The translations under genes and the position numbers were made by a program. DNA of 40,715 bases, from the NCBI GenBank assembly GCA_947448495.1, contig CANFNX010000004.1:1-40715 (forward strand), given 5' to 3'. Shown piece after piece: positions 27,978 to 37,818 of the stretch. The notes beneath the pieces were generated by a model. That model made no database searches, was not told the origin of the DNA, and worked only from the letters and a program-made list of their open reading frames with translations. The DNA is from Bacteriovoracaceae bacterium (GTDB taxonomy: Bacteria > Bdellovibrionota > Bacteriovoracia > Bacteriovoracales > Bacteriovoracaceae). Every line of letters starts with the position of its first letter. The first letter of the stretch is position 1.

Positions 27978-29312
27978 ATGATTCAATATTATCTGGATTT
28001 ACAAAAACAGGTCAAAGCTATTCAGTCATTTCAAGATTCTTATGCTCAAATTCAGAAGATATACAGCACTTCCATGTTTATTTCCTTATCGATTCGCTCA
28101 CCTGGAATCACTTGGTTTCTCTATTTAGGTCGCGGTGGAGGTCAGGAGGGAATCTGGAAAGGGGACTCACCACCATCGTCGACGTTAAGACGAAAAGATA
28201 ATTTTCTTGAGTATCTTCGAAAACATTTAAGTTCATGTAGTTTTATTTCGCTAGAACTAGATAAATACGATCGGATTGTGAAATTAAATTACCAAAAATT
28301 TGGCCAACTTCAGTCCATCCTCTTCTTTTGGAAAGCTCGAAAACTTTATTTTGTTCATTATTATCAGGATCGTCCTGAAGAACCTTTTAAATTGCTCCTG
28401 AGTTGGCATGGAAAGGCGATTATTCCAAATGAAGACCTAGGAAATCTATTTGATTTCTTTAATGAGATTGGACGAAAAATGGACATGAAGCATGATTTAA
28501 CATCAGCGGCTCCCTCATCCATAGATCAGCTTTTGAACGATGAGCTTATGGCAGCAAAAATGAAGGGGTTGAGCTCTGCCCCCACTTTTCTGCAAAGAAA
28601 AATCACAAATATCGAGCAGGATTTAACTCGTACAAAGCAATGGAATCAATTGCAAGACCTCCTTGATCAGGGAGAGTCCCTTGAAATGTATGAACTCAAA
28701 GTGGGTGATCATAAAATAAAATTTGAGGGTGATCTTAATCCTTATGAACGACGAAATCTCCTTTTTGAGAAAATTAAGAAATTAAAAAGGGGAGAGGGGA
28801 TTTTAAGCAAACGGCTCCAGGATGCAAAAGATGAATTAGCTGGGAAAAACATTCAGAAGGTAGAGTCCTCATTACTTCCTTTAGTTAAACCTGTTTGGGG
28901 GAAAGAAGAACTCAAATCCGTTTCTATCAGTCGCGAGGCCGAGAAAGAAGACTACCGAATTTTTAAGTTTGAGGGGTTTTCGATTGGGGTTGGTCTTAGT
29001 TCGTTTGGAAATGATCAATTAAGAAGCAAATGGGCGAAAAAGGATGATCTATGGTTTCACCTTGATAATCTTAAAAGTGCTCACGCCATTTTGAAGTTAA
29101 ATTCCTCATCTATCGTTTCGTCTGAAATGATGAACCTTGCCGCTTCAATAGTTGCCTATTTTTCTCATTTTCACGAGGAGTGGATACCCATCATTTTTAC
29201 TCCGATGAAAAATTTGAAGGGTGTTACAGGTTCCTCAGGTATGGTAATATACAAAAAAGAAAAGCATTTACGTTGCTCTAAAATTAGTTCATCCGATTGG
29301 TTAAAGGAATAG
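27978..29312 (+). CDS. rqcH: RqcH/NEMF-like protein (NFACT-N and NFACT-R), short form
   Basis: NFACT-R-like DDLWFHLDNLKSAHAILKL...MMNLAASIVAYFSHF, coiled-coil middle, NFACT-N-like DKYDRIVKL with DR dyad. Confidence 0.82.
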   Translation: MIQYYLDLQKQVKAIQSFQDSYAQIQKIYSTSMFISLSIRSPGITWFLYLGRGGGQEGIWKGDSPPSSTLRRKDNFLEYLRKHLSSCSFISLELDKYDRIVKLNYQKFGQLQSILFFWKARKLYFVHYYQDRPEEPFKLLLSWHGKAIIPNEDLGNLFDFFNEIGRKMDMKHDLTSAAPSSIDQLLNDELMAAKMKGLSSAPTFLQRKITNIEQDLTRTKQWNQLQDLLDQGESLEMYELKVGDHKIKFEGDLNPYERRNLLFEKIKKLKRGEGILSKRLQDAKDELAGKNIQKVESSLLPLVKPVWGKEELKSVSISREAEKEDYRIFKFEGFSIGVGLSSFGNDQLRSKWAKKDDLWFHLDNLKSAHAILKLNSSSIVSSEMMNLAASIVAYFSHFHEEWIPIIFTPMKNLKGVTGSSGMVIYKKEKHLRCSKISSSDWLKE

Positions 29313-29314
29313 TC

Positions 29315-30121
29315 ATGAGAGCTCTTTTATTCTTAATTGCCTCTTTATTTGCTTACTCAGTTTGGGCCCAAGATCCCAACGTCTACTTAAATAATTTTGA
29401 TGCAAAAGTTTATTCCTTGAAAACAAAAGGCGTTCAGGATTTTGTTGTTGATATTGAAAGCTCAAAGTTGACTCGTCAGTTGAATGACCAAATGATTTTT
29501 GGAAAAGTAGAAAATGTCATTTTTAGAACGTACTGGACTGCAAATCCAGAAAGATTGGCGATTGAAATTATTGGTCTGCCTGAAGGTTTTAAAGAAATTA
29601 AAGAAGAACTTAAACTTTCCGTTATGTCCATCTTGGATGCGCTGATACCGCCAACCACTCTACAGAGATTTGCAGGATATAAATTTCAAGTTGGAGCTTC
29701 TGCAAAACAATTTACCGCAACTGACACAACTGGAATTGCAGCTGTTCAAAACTACATTTTCAAGTTTGATGATCAGGATAGACTCGTTAGTGTGATTGGT
29801 AAGAAAGTTGTGGGAGAGCTGGAAATTACTCCAAAATTTGAAAAGGAGAGTTTCGCAGATGGGAAATGGGTTCTCAGATCTCTTAAAACCGCCAACACTG
29901 AACAAGGACAAACTTTTACCGTTATAAAAGATCTCGCCTATGGAAACCATCAAGGAATGGGTGTCCTCAGCCGTCTTAAAGTGACAACGGAGCAAACCTC
30001 AACCAGTAAAGGCTCTAAACAGTTGATTTTAGAGGAATCCTATGAATTCAAAAACTACAAAATCAATGCCGGAGAAAGTCTAAAATATTTCCTGGGTGAG
30101 GGGCCTAAAACCTCAAAGTAA
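29315..30121 (+). CDS. Secreted/periplasmic protein of unknown function
   Basis: Signal peptide MRALLFLIASLFAYSVWAQ; ATG 29315 follows the rqcH stop by 2 nt. Confidence 0.75.
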   Translation: MRALLFLIASLFAYSVWAQDPNVYLNNFDAKVYSLKTKGVQDFVVDIESSKLTRQLNDQMIFGKVENVIFRTYWTANPERLAIEIIGLPEGFKEIKEELKLSVMSILDALIPPTTLQRFAGYKFQVGASAKQFTATDTTGIAAVQNYIFKFDDQDRLVSVIGKKVVGELEITPKFEKESFADGKWVLRSLKTANTEQGQTFTVIKDLAYGNHQGMGVLSRLKVTTEQTSTSKGSKQLILEESYEFKNYKINAGESLKYFLGEGPKTSK

Positions 30122-30194
30122 AGCGACCCTGTTATTTCTACAGAGTTCACTCTCATTCTCTTCTCTATCACTTGGCGAGTGATAAAATCCGGAC

Positions 30195-33100
30195 ATGTCT
30201 TTTACGTCGCTTCTCGCTCTTATTTGTATCGCCATAGGTCTGTGTGCTTGCACGGGGCAATCACCTGCGCCTTTAAAAAATTCAACTAGTTTTCGAACTC
30301 CTATTAAAGAGTCATGTTCAGCACTTGTTTTCGATGGACAAGTATTAAGTAAAAAAAATGTTCTGAATATTTTTGATTGCACAGGCTGGGCAAAAAAATA
30401 TCCAAGTCTCAATCGTGCGCTGCTCGCTACTGAAGAGTCATCCATAGATCGATTTTTTCGGCCCCTCAATCATTCTCTTTTTAGCTCAAAAGATAAGCGT
30501 AAACAACTTTTCGATGTAATTGCTTTGGCCGAATCAAGAGGCGAGCTCTCACCTCTGGCAGTCCTTTTGGAGCAATCGATTAAGCAGCATCAAATACTAA
30601 AAAAGATGAAAGACTTTGCATTCTCAGAAGCTCTGAATGATCAAGAAAAAATAATGCTTGTAAATATATTCAATGGGGCAGAAGAGAAAAACTTCCGTGA
30701 TTTAAAGGCAACAAAGAGTTTTGCGACTGCCTTCGAAGCTCAAAAATTAAATCTGCTCAAAGTGATCACTCCAGAAAGAGAAAGTAAGATCATCTCGATA
30801 ACGGAGTCACTCTTAAATGAATTGTCTCTTGGAGTAGATCAAAAAAGCTGGGGCTATTTATCTTCCCTTATGGGTGGCGAAGGATTTCCCATCAAGCAAT
30901 GGGCGACATTAGGATCGGATCAAGATCCATCCGTCTTGTTGAAGGTTATAGAAAAACCGGACTTTATAAAAGACATAAAAGTACTCAATCAAGGAATTCA
31001 CAACGGGATTATTTGTCATAACCAGAGTAACGCCAGAGATTTCAAAGTTGATATCGGTGAGGAACTCGCTTATGTCGTCGAGTCCTTGAAGACAGATTCA
31101 AGAGAATATTTTGAAGCGACACTGTTACATGGACTAACTAAATACTTTGCCTTTGAATCCTTTTGTGAAGAGGATGTCTATCAGCAGGGATTAAAATCCT
31201 ATTATGATGTCGTAAAGTATGCCTTTGATGCCATAAAGTCTGACCACGATTATATTTTTTTAAAGAAGATGCATCAGGTTTACCAGAATGATCATTTTGC
31301 CTTTCTGAACTTTCTTGAAACCGATTTTTTTGCAAAAATCAGAGAGCTTCTCATTGATCTGTCCCATACCAATGAAGATACGGAATTCAATCACATTGTT
31401 TTCGATGTACTTAAGATGCCGCTTGAGGAGGATTATGAAACACTCTCTGGCAATATCTCCCTTTTAGAGCAAGACTCTGTTGCGAGTCAAAAGCTAGCAA
31501 CCTGGAATACATATTGGAAATCCCTTTCAAGCGAAGAGAGTTCACAACTGGCGTCGCTGGTCATGCTAGCGCTTCATCCTGAAGTCGATTTTAGTAAAGT
31601 GTTGAACTTAAACCTTAAAATGCTTGAAGCGTTTCCTGATCTAAACCAAGAACTAAGTCTCTATCTCTCAAGTGCTGATTCTCAGCAAGATTTAAGAAGT
31701 CTTCTTGCAGTCATGTCGGAAGATGGTGTTGAGTCAGAGTTGGCGGATTTCTTTTCACGGCAAGGTCTTTTTGAGTTGATTAAAGTTTTAACGAAGGATT
31801 ATTTGTCGTCATCGCATTTAAAAAAGCCATCCCCATTGATCCCTCGTGCGGAAGAAATAAAAGTGAATTATGTTGATAAGGTCAGTAGTGAAAATGAAAT
31901 TGCGAAACGAGCGTGCTTTGATGTGTTGACTCGACAATACGAATTAAACAATTCCTACTATGCACTTGTTAATCAATTGCCTCCTGTTTGCCTAAAGCAA
32001 TTAGGTAGCGTGGGCTTTGTGGGACAAATTTATCTCTGGATGAATGCGAGTGAGGCTTTTTTTGAATCACGCTTTCAAGTTGACAACTATCACACAAGAG
32101 CAGGTGTATGGTCACCTGGAATGTTACAGTTTATCTTTTCAGCCGCGATTGAGGCGGATCTTACCTTAAGATCGAAAAATGGCGAAAAAGGTCTTGCTTC
32201 AAATCTTACTGTCATTCATCGTCGACTCACTTCACCTGAAGTTATTCAATCCGTGGTTCAATTGAGTCGTTTGGTAGATTCTGCACAGAAGACAATTAAT
32301 CTTGATCAACATATCGAAAACTTCTTTGAAGTTACCCCTGAAAAAGATTTTAAAAAATTGATCCAGAATAGTTTTTCTTTGCTTGAAGAAGTCACGCCGC
32401 AAATTAAGGTCAAGTCTACCCAAAGTACCTGTCGGGACCTCAGTGCTTCATTAAGAGTAGATCCGTGCTTGTCCAACACAGCTACCACTCAAGATGTCAT
32501 CGAGTTATTAAGATTGCTAAAGAGAAAAAATGAAAAGGGTGACTCTTTACTCAAAAGCCTTCTGAGTTGGGTTCATCCAAGAGGTGGAATAGAGATTCCT
32601 TTTTCTGGCGTTAAGGGAAAAAGAAAATCGACTAGTTTTGATGAAATTATCCGATTCTTAATGGATCTCTCAGACCAAAAAACGAGTAAGGAGTTTGTGT
32701 TCAGAAACAAGGGCATCAAGACTCATCAGCAGGGCACTGTGCTAGATCGTCTTGAAGTGGTGATCAGAGATATCTCCTTTTTGAATAATTTCTATGGGGC
32801 GTATTTTAAAAACAATGTCGCAAAAGCGCAGAACTATCGTTATGAAATTCAATCTTCTGAAAAGCTATTGCGTCTTATGGATGATTCGAGTGGAATTTTT
32901 AGAACGTTGCATGTTTTTCCTATTGAAACAAAAGAAAGACTAAAGAATGTACGGCAGACCTATGCCTCTTTGCTTGAAGTTGATGATCAGTATCTTCAGG
33001 CCGATGGCACGACACGCTCTTATGGTGATTTTATTCAGAGTCTTTTAGCTGCGATTACAGAATCCTCGCTTGAATCCACTCAGAATTTTAATCCCTATCA

Positions 33101-34019
33101 AAAACCAAAACCAGAAATGGTGAATGGGCACAATGGTCAGTTTCTCACCAAAGTGGTTGAGATGTCAGGTCTTCGTCACTTAGCAAGAATCGTAAGAGCA
33201 AGATTCACACCCGATTTATCAGCTCTTATCACTCCACAGTTTAAAGTGATTAACACGAAGCTATTTGGTCGACACGACCTTGAGAATATTCAAAAATTTT
33301 GGTCAGCACTTTTCGATCAATACCTTGATGAAGATCGAAATCAGATCAATTTATTGATTTCGGATCTCGTTAGCTTGCTTTCGGATATGTCTCCGAATGA
33401 ACAAGCTATACTGGAGGAAATCGGAATCAAAACGATGCTGCTGCTCTCAGATGAACGATTAGATTCAAAAACCATGGATCAAATGGGTCAGCTCCTCAAT
33501 CTTCTTGTTTCTCAATGGCCGGAAATGAGAGAAGTTTTTGGACAAATTCAAGAGCGAGAAAAGCTGCTGATGATGATTAATACCTCTTTAGATCATTTTG
33601 TAGAAAATCCTCAGTTACTATCTCAACTCATAAACGTCTTTGTTGGCCAAATTTTTACCGTGGAAGATCTTGCGAAGTTAGTTCAAGATGCAACCTTTAG
33701 ATTTGAATTGATGACATGGATGAAAATGGCTACCACTGAGGCGGAAGGGAAGGATGAGTTAAACTGGTCGCAGACATTCAAAGCGATTTTCGCCAATGAT
33801 AATATCCAGTGGGGTCCACTCAAGGAATGGCTCATTCACTCCACCAGAAGCAGTGAGCCTAAGTTGACTCTTTCACTTTTACTGCATGTCCTGGGGGAGA
33901 AGACTGACCAAGGCGTCCGCTACAAAGTCATGATGGATGAATTATTCTTGAATCATCGACCTCAGCTTGAAGTTTTTCTCAAAGAAACCTTCGCTCATTT
34001 ACATCTGATTTCCGACTAG
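30195..34019 (+). CDS. Very large (1274 aa) predicted lipoprotein of unknown function
   Basis: Signal sequence with lipobox-like GLCAC at residues 15-19; single uninterrupted ORF. Confidence 0.8.
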   Translation: MSFTSLLALICIAIGLCACTGQSPAPLKNSTSFRTPIKESCSALVFDGQVLSKKNVLNIFDCTGWAKKYPSLNRALLATEESSIDRFFRPLNHSLFSSKDKRKQLFDVIALAESRGELSPLAVLLEQSIKQHQILKKMKDFAFSEALNDQEKIMLVNIFNGAEEKNFRDLKATKSFATAFEAQKLNLLKVITPERESKIISITESLLNELSLGVDQKSWGYLSSLMGGEGFPIKQWATLGSDQDPSVLLKVIEKPDFIKDIKVLNQGIHNGIICHNQSNARDFKVDIGEELAYVVESLKTDSREYFEATLLHGLTKYFAFESFCEEDVYQQGLKSYYDVVKYAFDAIKSDHDYIFLKKMHQVYQNDHFAFLNFLETDFFAKIRELLIDLSHTNEDTEFNHIVFDVLKMPLEEDYETLSGNISLLEQDSVASQKLATWNTYWKSLSSEESSQLASLVMLALHPEVDFSKVLNLNLKMLEAFPDLNQELSLYLSSADSQQDLRSLLAVMSEDGVESELADFFSRQGLFELIKVLTKDYLSSSHLKKPSPLIPRAEEIKVNYVDKVSSENEIAKRACFDVLTRQYELNNSYYALVNQLPPVCLKQLGSVGFVGQIYLWMNASEAFFESRFQVDNYHTRAGVWSPGMLQFIFSAAIEADLTLRSKNGEKGLASNLTVIHRRLTSPEVIQSVVQLSRLVDSAQKTINLDQHIENFFEVTPEKDFKKLIQNSFSLLEEVTPQIKVKSTQSTCRDLSASLRVDPCLSNTATTQDVIELLRLLKRKNEKGDSLLKSLLSWVHPRGGIEIPFSGVKGKRKSTSFDEIIRFLMDLSDQKTSKEFVFRNKGIKTHQQGTVLDRLEVVIRDISFLNNFYGAYFKNNVAKAQNYRYEIQSSEKLLRLMDDSSGIFRTLHVFPIETKERLKNVRQTYASLLEVDDQYLQADGTTRSYGDFIQSLLAAITESSLESTQNFNPYQKPKPEMVNGHNGQFLTKVVEMSGLRHLARIVRARFTPDLSALITPQFKVINTKLFGRHDLENIQKFWSALFDQYLDEDRNQINLLISDLVSLLSDMSPNEQAILEEIGIKTMLLLSDERLDSKTMDQMGQLLNLLVSQWPEMREVFGQIQEREKLLMMINTSLDHFVENPQLLSQLINVFVGQIFTVEDLAKLVQDATFRFELMTWMKMATTEAEGKDELNWSQTFKAIFANDNIQWGPLKEWLIHSTRSSEPKLTLSLLLHVLGEKTDQGVRYKVMMDELFLNHRPQLEVFLKETFAHLHLISD

Positions 34020-34110
34020 GCTGATAGGCTTCTCATATTCACTTTGTTCCTTCTTGAGACAGTTCCCTAAGGTGTTATAATAATTAAACAACCTTGAATG
34101 GGGAATTTGA

Positions 34111-35301
34111 TTGAGATCGTTACTTTTGGCCAAAGGTGGGTTGAATAAACTTCGTGCTCACCATAAAGAATTAAAGCAAGCTGATTTGGAAGATTCACTA
34201 AAATCTGTTCCACCGGGTGAGTGGTGTGAACTCACACATCCAACCAGTCCTGAAAAATATCTTTGTTTCATCAACTCCATGATTGATGAAAAATTTTCTA
34301 GCGTCCAAGTTGTTGAAACACTCAGTGCAAAATCATTGGCGGTTAATCCGGAAGAGTTTTTAAAACAAATTCTAGGAAAAGCTTTCAAGAAGAGAAAACT
34401 TTTTAAAAATTATACTCATGGCTCACGGCTGTTTTACGGTATGGCCGACGGTCTACCAGGTTTAATTATTGATCATTTTCACACAAATGCCATTATCCAA
34501 ATTAATACTGCTGGAGTTGATCGGTACAGAGATCTCATTAAGAATGAAGTCGAGACATTCTTAAGTGGCAAAGCCTACTTTTTAGATAATCCTAAATATC
34601 GCGAAAAAGAATTTTTGCCAGTCTTTCAAAATGAGCAGATTCCTTCGCTTGTAATCGAAGAAAATGGACTCCGCTATAACTTAAGATCTGAAGTTTTACA
34701 GAAAGTTGGATTTTACTATGACCATAGAGAAAATCGCTCACAACTGATCTCGCACATGCAACGGATTCAACACACGTATAAAAAAGGTTTAGATCTTTTT
34801 TGTTATGCTGGGGCCTGGGGTATGTGTGCTTTGAAAGCAGGTTTGGAGAAAGCAACTTTTGTGGATCAAGGGGATTTTGAAATTGATGTCAAAGGTGGGT
34901 TAGAACTGAATGGCTTTTCTGATCAGGGAACATTTGTTCGCCAAGATGTCTTCAGATTTTTAGATGAAGCTATCGCCAAAGGGCAGACATTTGATCTTAT
35001 TCTTTGTGATCCACCTGCGTTTGCAAAAAGCTACCAACAAAAAGATCAGGCGCTTGAGGGGTACAGCAAACTTCATCGAAAGGTATTCAAAATTGCAGAA
35101 TCAGGTTCATTACTAGCATTTTCATCTTGTACGCACTATGTGAATCACGATGAATTTCAAAAAAATATCCTTGAAGCTGCTCAAAAAGAACAAAAAAAGA
35201 TTCAGTTAATTTATACAGGCATCCAAGGCTGGGACCACCCTATAAAGTCACAGATGGATAAATCAAATTATATTAAAAGTTATTTTTACATAATGGAGTA
35301 A
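34111..35301 (+). CDS. Class I SAM-dependent rRNA methyltransferase (RlmI-like)
   Basis: GLDLFCYAGAWGMCALKAG, LILCDPPAFAKS, FSSCTHYV; N-terminal PUA-like region; TTG start. Confidence 0.85.
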   Translation: MRSLLLAKGGLNKLRAHHKELKQADLEDSLKSVPPGEWCELTHPTSPEKYLCFINSMIDEKFSSVQVVETLSAKSLAVNPEEFLKQILGKAFKKRKLFKNYTHGSRLFYGMADGLPGLIIDHFHTNAIIQINTAGVDRYRDLIKNEVETFLSGKAYFLDNPKYREKEFLPVFQNEQIPSLVIEENGLRYNLRSEVLQKVGFYYDHRENRSQLISHMQRIQHTYKKGLDLFCYAGAWGMCALKAGLEKATFVDQGDFEIDVKGGLELNGFSDQGTFVRQDVFRFLDEAIAKGQTFDLILCDPPAFAKSYQQKDQALEGYSKLHRKVFKIAESGSLLAFSSCTHYVNHDEFQKNILEAAQKEQKKIQLIYTGIQGWDHPIKSQMDKSNYIKSYFYIME

Positions 35302-35304
35302 GAG

Positions 35305-36246
35305 ATGGTTTTACAGGAGAAGGTTCATTCAGTTTTAAAACAGGCCAGAACTATTGTTTTCGGTCAGGATGAGTTACTTGAATCGATTATTGCCGCTCTC
35401 GTTTGTGAAGGGCATTTGTTAATTGAAGGTTTGCCTGGCCTAGGGAAAACTTTAAGTGTCTCAGTCATGAGTAAAATTTGTGATCTTCAATTTCAGAGAA
35501 TCCAGTTTACACCAGACCTACTGCCTTCAGACCTTGTGGGAACGATGATGTATAATCAACAAAAGCAAGAATTCACCACCAAGTTTGGACCGATTTTTAC
35601 ACAGCTGGTGCTCGCAGATGAGATCAATCGATCTCCTGCCAAGGTTCAGGCCGCCCTCCTTGAGGCGATGGCAGAAAAACAAGTTACCATCGGCGATAAG
35701 ACCCATAAGTTACCATCTCCGTTTGTTGTATTAGCCACTCAGAACCCTATTGAACAAGAAGGGACTTATAATCTTCCTGAGGCGCAACTAGACCGTTTCA
35801 TGATGAAGATTTCTGTCGATTATCCAGATTTTGAGGCTGAGAAGAGTGTCCTTGGACTGAAGTCTCAGCAACTAGATCTCAGGCCCGTCATTGACCAGAA
35901 TGATCTTTTTGCGTTGAAAGAAAAAGTTGAAATGATCTACGTTGATGAAAAGATAAAAGACATGATTATTCGAATGGTTCATGCCACCAGACCTGGAAAC
36001 AAATATTTTCCTAAAAAATATGAAGGGGCGATTGTTGCAGGGGCCTCTCCAAGGGCCTCTATTTGGCTTTATAAAATTGCAAAATTTAAAGCATTTATGG
36101 ACGGAAAGGATTTTGTATCGCCTGATCACCTCCTTTCTATTGTTCCCTCAGTTATGGCCCACAGGGTAATTGTTTCGTATGAGGCACAAATCGATAAATT
36201 GAATACAAGAAACTTAGTGGCATCGATTGCTGCTAACGTAATCTGA
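35305..36246 (+). CDS. MoxR-family AAA+ ATPase
   Basis: EGLPGLGKTLSVSVMS, LADEINRSPAKVQAALLEAMAEKQVTIG, ATQNPIEQEGTYNLPEAQLDRF. Confidence 0.95.
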   Translation: MVLQEKVHSVLKQARTIVFGQDELLESIIAALVCEGHLLIEGLPGLGKTLSVSVMSKICDLQFQRIQFTPDLLPSDLVGTMMYNQQKQEFTTKFGPIFTQLVLADEINRSPAKVQAALLEAMAEKQVTIGDKTHKLPSPFVVLATQNPIEQEGTYNLPEAQLDRFMMKISVDYPDFEAEKSVLGLKSQQLDLRPVIDQNDLFALKEKVEMIYVDEKIKDMIIRMVHATRPGNKYFPKKYEGAIVAGASPRASIWLYKIAKFKAFMDGKDFVSPDHLLSIVPSVMAHRVIVSYEAQIDKLNTRNLVASIAANVI

Positions 36247-36247
36247 T

Positions 36248-37090
36248 ATGAATTTAAAAGAGATTGAAAGGGTCGTTGGATTGATCCAATCTCACATTTT
36301 TAAAAATTCTAATGCCTATGCTTCAGGTATGCTGAGATCTCATTTTCGAGGTTCAGGTCTTCAATTTAGAGAGCATCAGATCTATGTCCCTGGTGATGAT
36401 GTCCGTTTTATTGATTGGAAATTGTCAGCTCGTTCTTCAAATACCTACATTAAAACATTCGAAGAAGAAAGAAATGTAGAGATCGTTGTTTTTGTTGATT
36501 TGAGTCAAACACTTTTCTATGGATTTAATAACGTTTCCAAACTTCAAGCAATGATTGAAATTGTAGCTTTGCTCTATCTTTTGGCCGGTGAAACTCAAGA
36601 TGTGATCAGAGTCATTATCTGGTCAGACAAAACTCTCAATCTCCCACCCAAAAAAGGGAAAGAAGGTTTGACTCTCTTTATCTCCTGTTTAGAGAAGTTA
36701 GGTGTGATCGATGCAGATGGGAAAGTTATCTTGAATCAATCCAAGGCGATAAATACGATTATTGAAACTTCAAAAATTGCTCAAATTAAGTCCTATCTTG
36801 CTCGACGCAAAGAGGTGATTTACCTTGGGGATTTGAGTCTCATGAAAGATCGCACTATCTGGGAGAAAATTCTCGACAAAAAAAACATGCACTGTTTTAG
36901 GGTCTATTCTCCAATTGATAAAAATGATGATGTGCCATTTATGGTCAAGACAAAAGATCCTCAAACGGGAAAATCCCTCGTCAGAGATTTAAAGAATAGA
37001 AATGATAAGGCGCTGTTTGTAAAAGAACGATTTAAAGAAATAGGTGTTCATGAAAGATACCTTGAGAAATTTGTAAGAGAGCTTGTGTGA
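36248..37090 (+). CDS. DUF58 domain protein
   Basis: GMLRSHFRGSGLQFREHQIYVPGDDVRFIDWKLSARSSNTYIKTFEEERNVEIVVFVDLS. Confidence 0.92.
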   Translation: MNLKEIERVVGLIQSHIFKNSNAYASGMLRSHFRGSGLQFREHQIYVPGDDVRFIDWKLSARSSNTYIKTFEEERNVEIVVFVDLSQTLFYGFNNVSKLQAMIEIVALLYLLAGETQDVIRVIIWSDKTLNLPPKKGKEGLTLFISCLEKLGVIDADGKVILNQSKAINTIIETSKIAQIKSYLARRKEVIYLGDLSLMKDRTIWEKILDKKNMHCFRVYSPIDKNDDVPFMVKTKDPQTGKSLVRDLKNRNDKALFVKERFKEIGVHERYLEKFVRELV

Positions 37091-37818
37091 AAGTAATATT
37101 GATCTTAGTCCTCATTCTTCTTTCAAGTACGACTTGGGCACGAGTAGTGATCGAAGTGCAACCTCAAAAAACGATCTTTAATCAAGGTGAAATACTTGAA
37201 GCGCAAATCCGATTGCGTGATCAAGCTACAGCATTGGACCTCTCACTTTTGACCGGTAAGAATATTGGTGAGACAATTTATTTCCTGGAAATAGATCCTG
37301 TAAAATCCTATGCCAAGATCATCTTTACAAAAGTTCCTACCACTCAACAGGTAATGGAAAATTTCAACGGCCAAGAAGTGACCTTGATTTGGCCTAATGT
37401 TGAAGTTCTGCCGACACAAGAACCAAAATCTTTTCTTTTCGGGGAGTTCACGATTCCCACACCTTTAAAGATTCTGTATTGGATCATGGGGGCAGGTCTT
37501 TGCCTTTTTTTAACCTTCTTCATTCTAAGGTGGAGAAAAATTCGTAAAGAAAAAAAGACTGTCGCTCTCAAAAGAAAAAAACTTTTACAAAGCCTGGTGA
37601 GCGCCAGTTCCTACCCTGATTTGGTAAATCTTTGGGAGCAAAAGAAGCTCTATTTACAAGAATTTCCACAAATTGAGCAAGCTTTCTTGCAGTTTGAATC
37701 AACCCTCTTTTTGTATCAGTTTAAGGCCCATCGCACACAACGAGAGTTGGATGAAATCGATGCGGCCTATAGAAAATTAAAAGATTTTATTCAACAAGGA
37801 GGGGTGCATGGAATTTAA
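37087..37818 (+). CDS. Bat-operon membrane protein (signal peptide, one TM segment)
   Basis: Signal peptide, extracytoplasmic domain, TM LKILYWIMGAGLCLFLTFFIL, cytoplasmic helical tail; operon position. Confidence 0.7.
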   Translation: MKVILILVLILLSSTTWARVVIEVQPQKTIFNQGEILEAQIRLRDQATALDLSLLTGKNIGETIYFLEIDPVKSYAKIIFTKVPTTQQVMENFNGQEVTLIWPNVEVLPTQEPKSFLFGEFTIPTPLKILYWIMGAGLCLFLTFFILRWRKIRKEKKTVALKRKKLLQSLVSASSYPDLVNLWEQKKLYLQEFPQIEQAFLQFESTLFLYQFKAHRTQRELDEIDAAYRKLKDFIQQGGVHGI

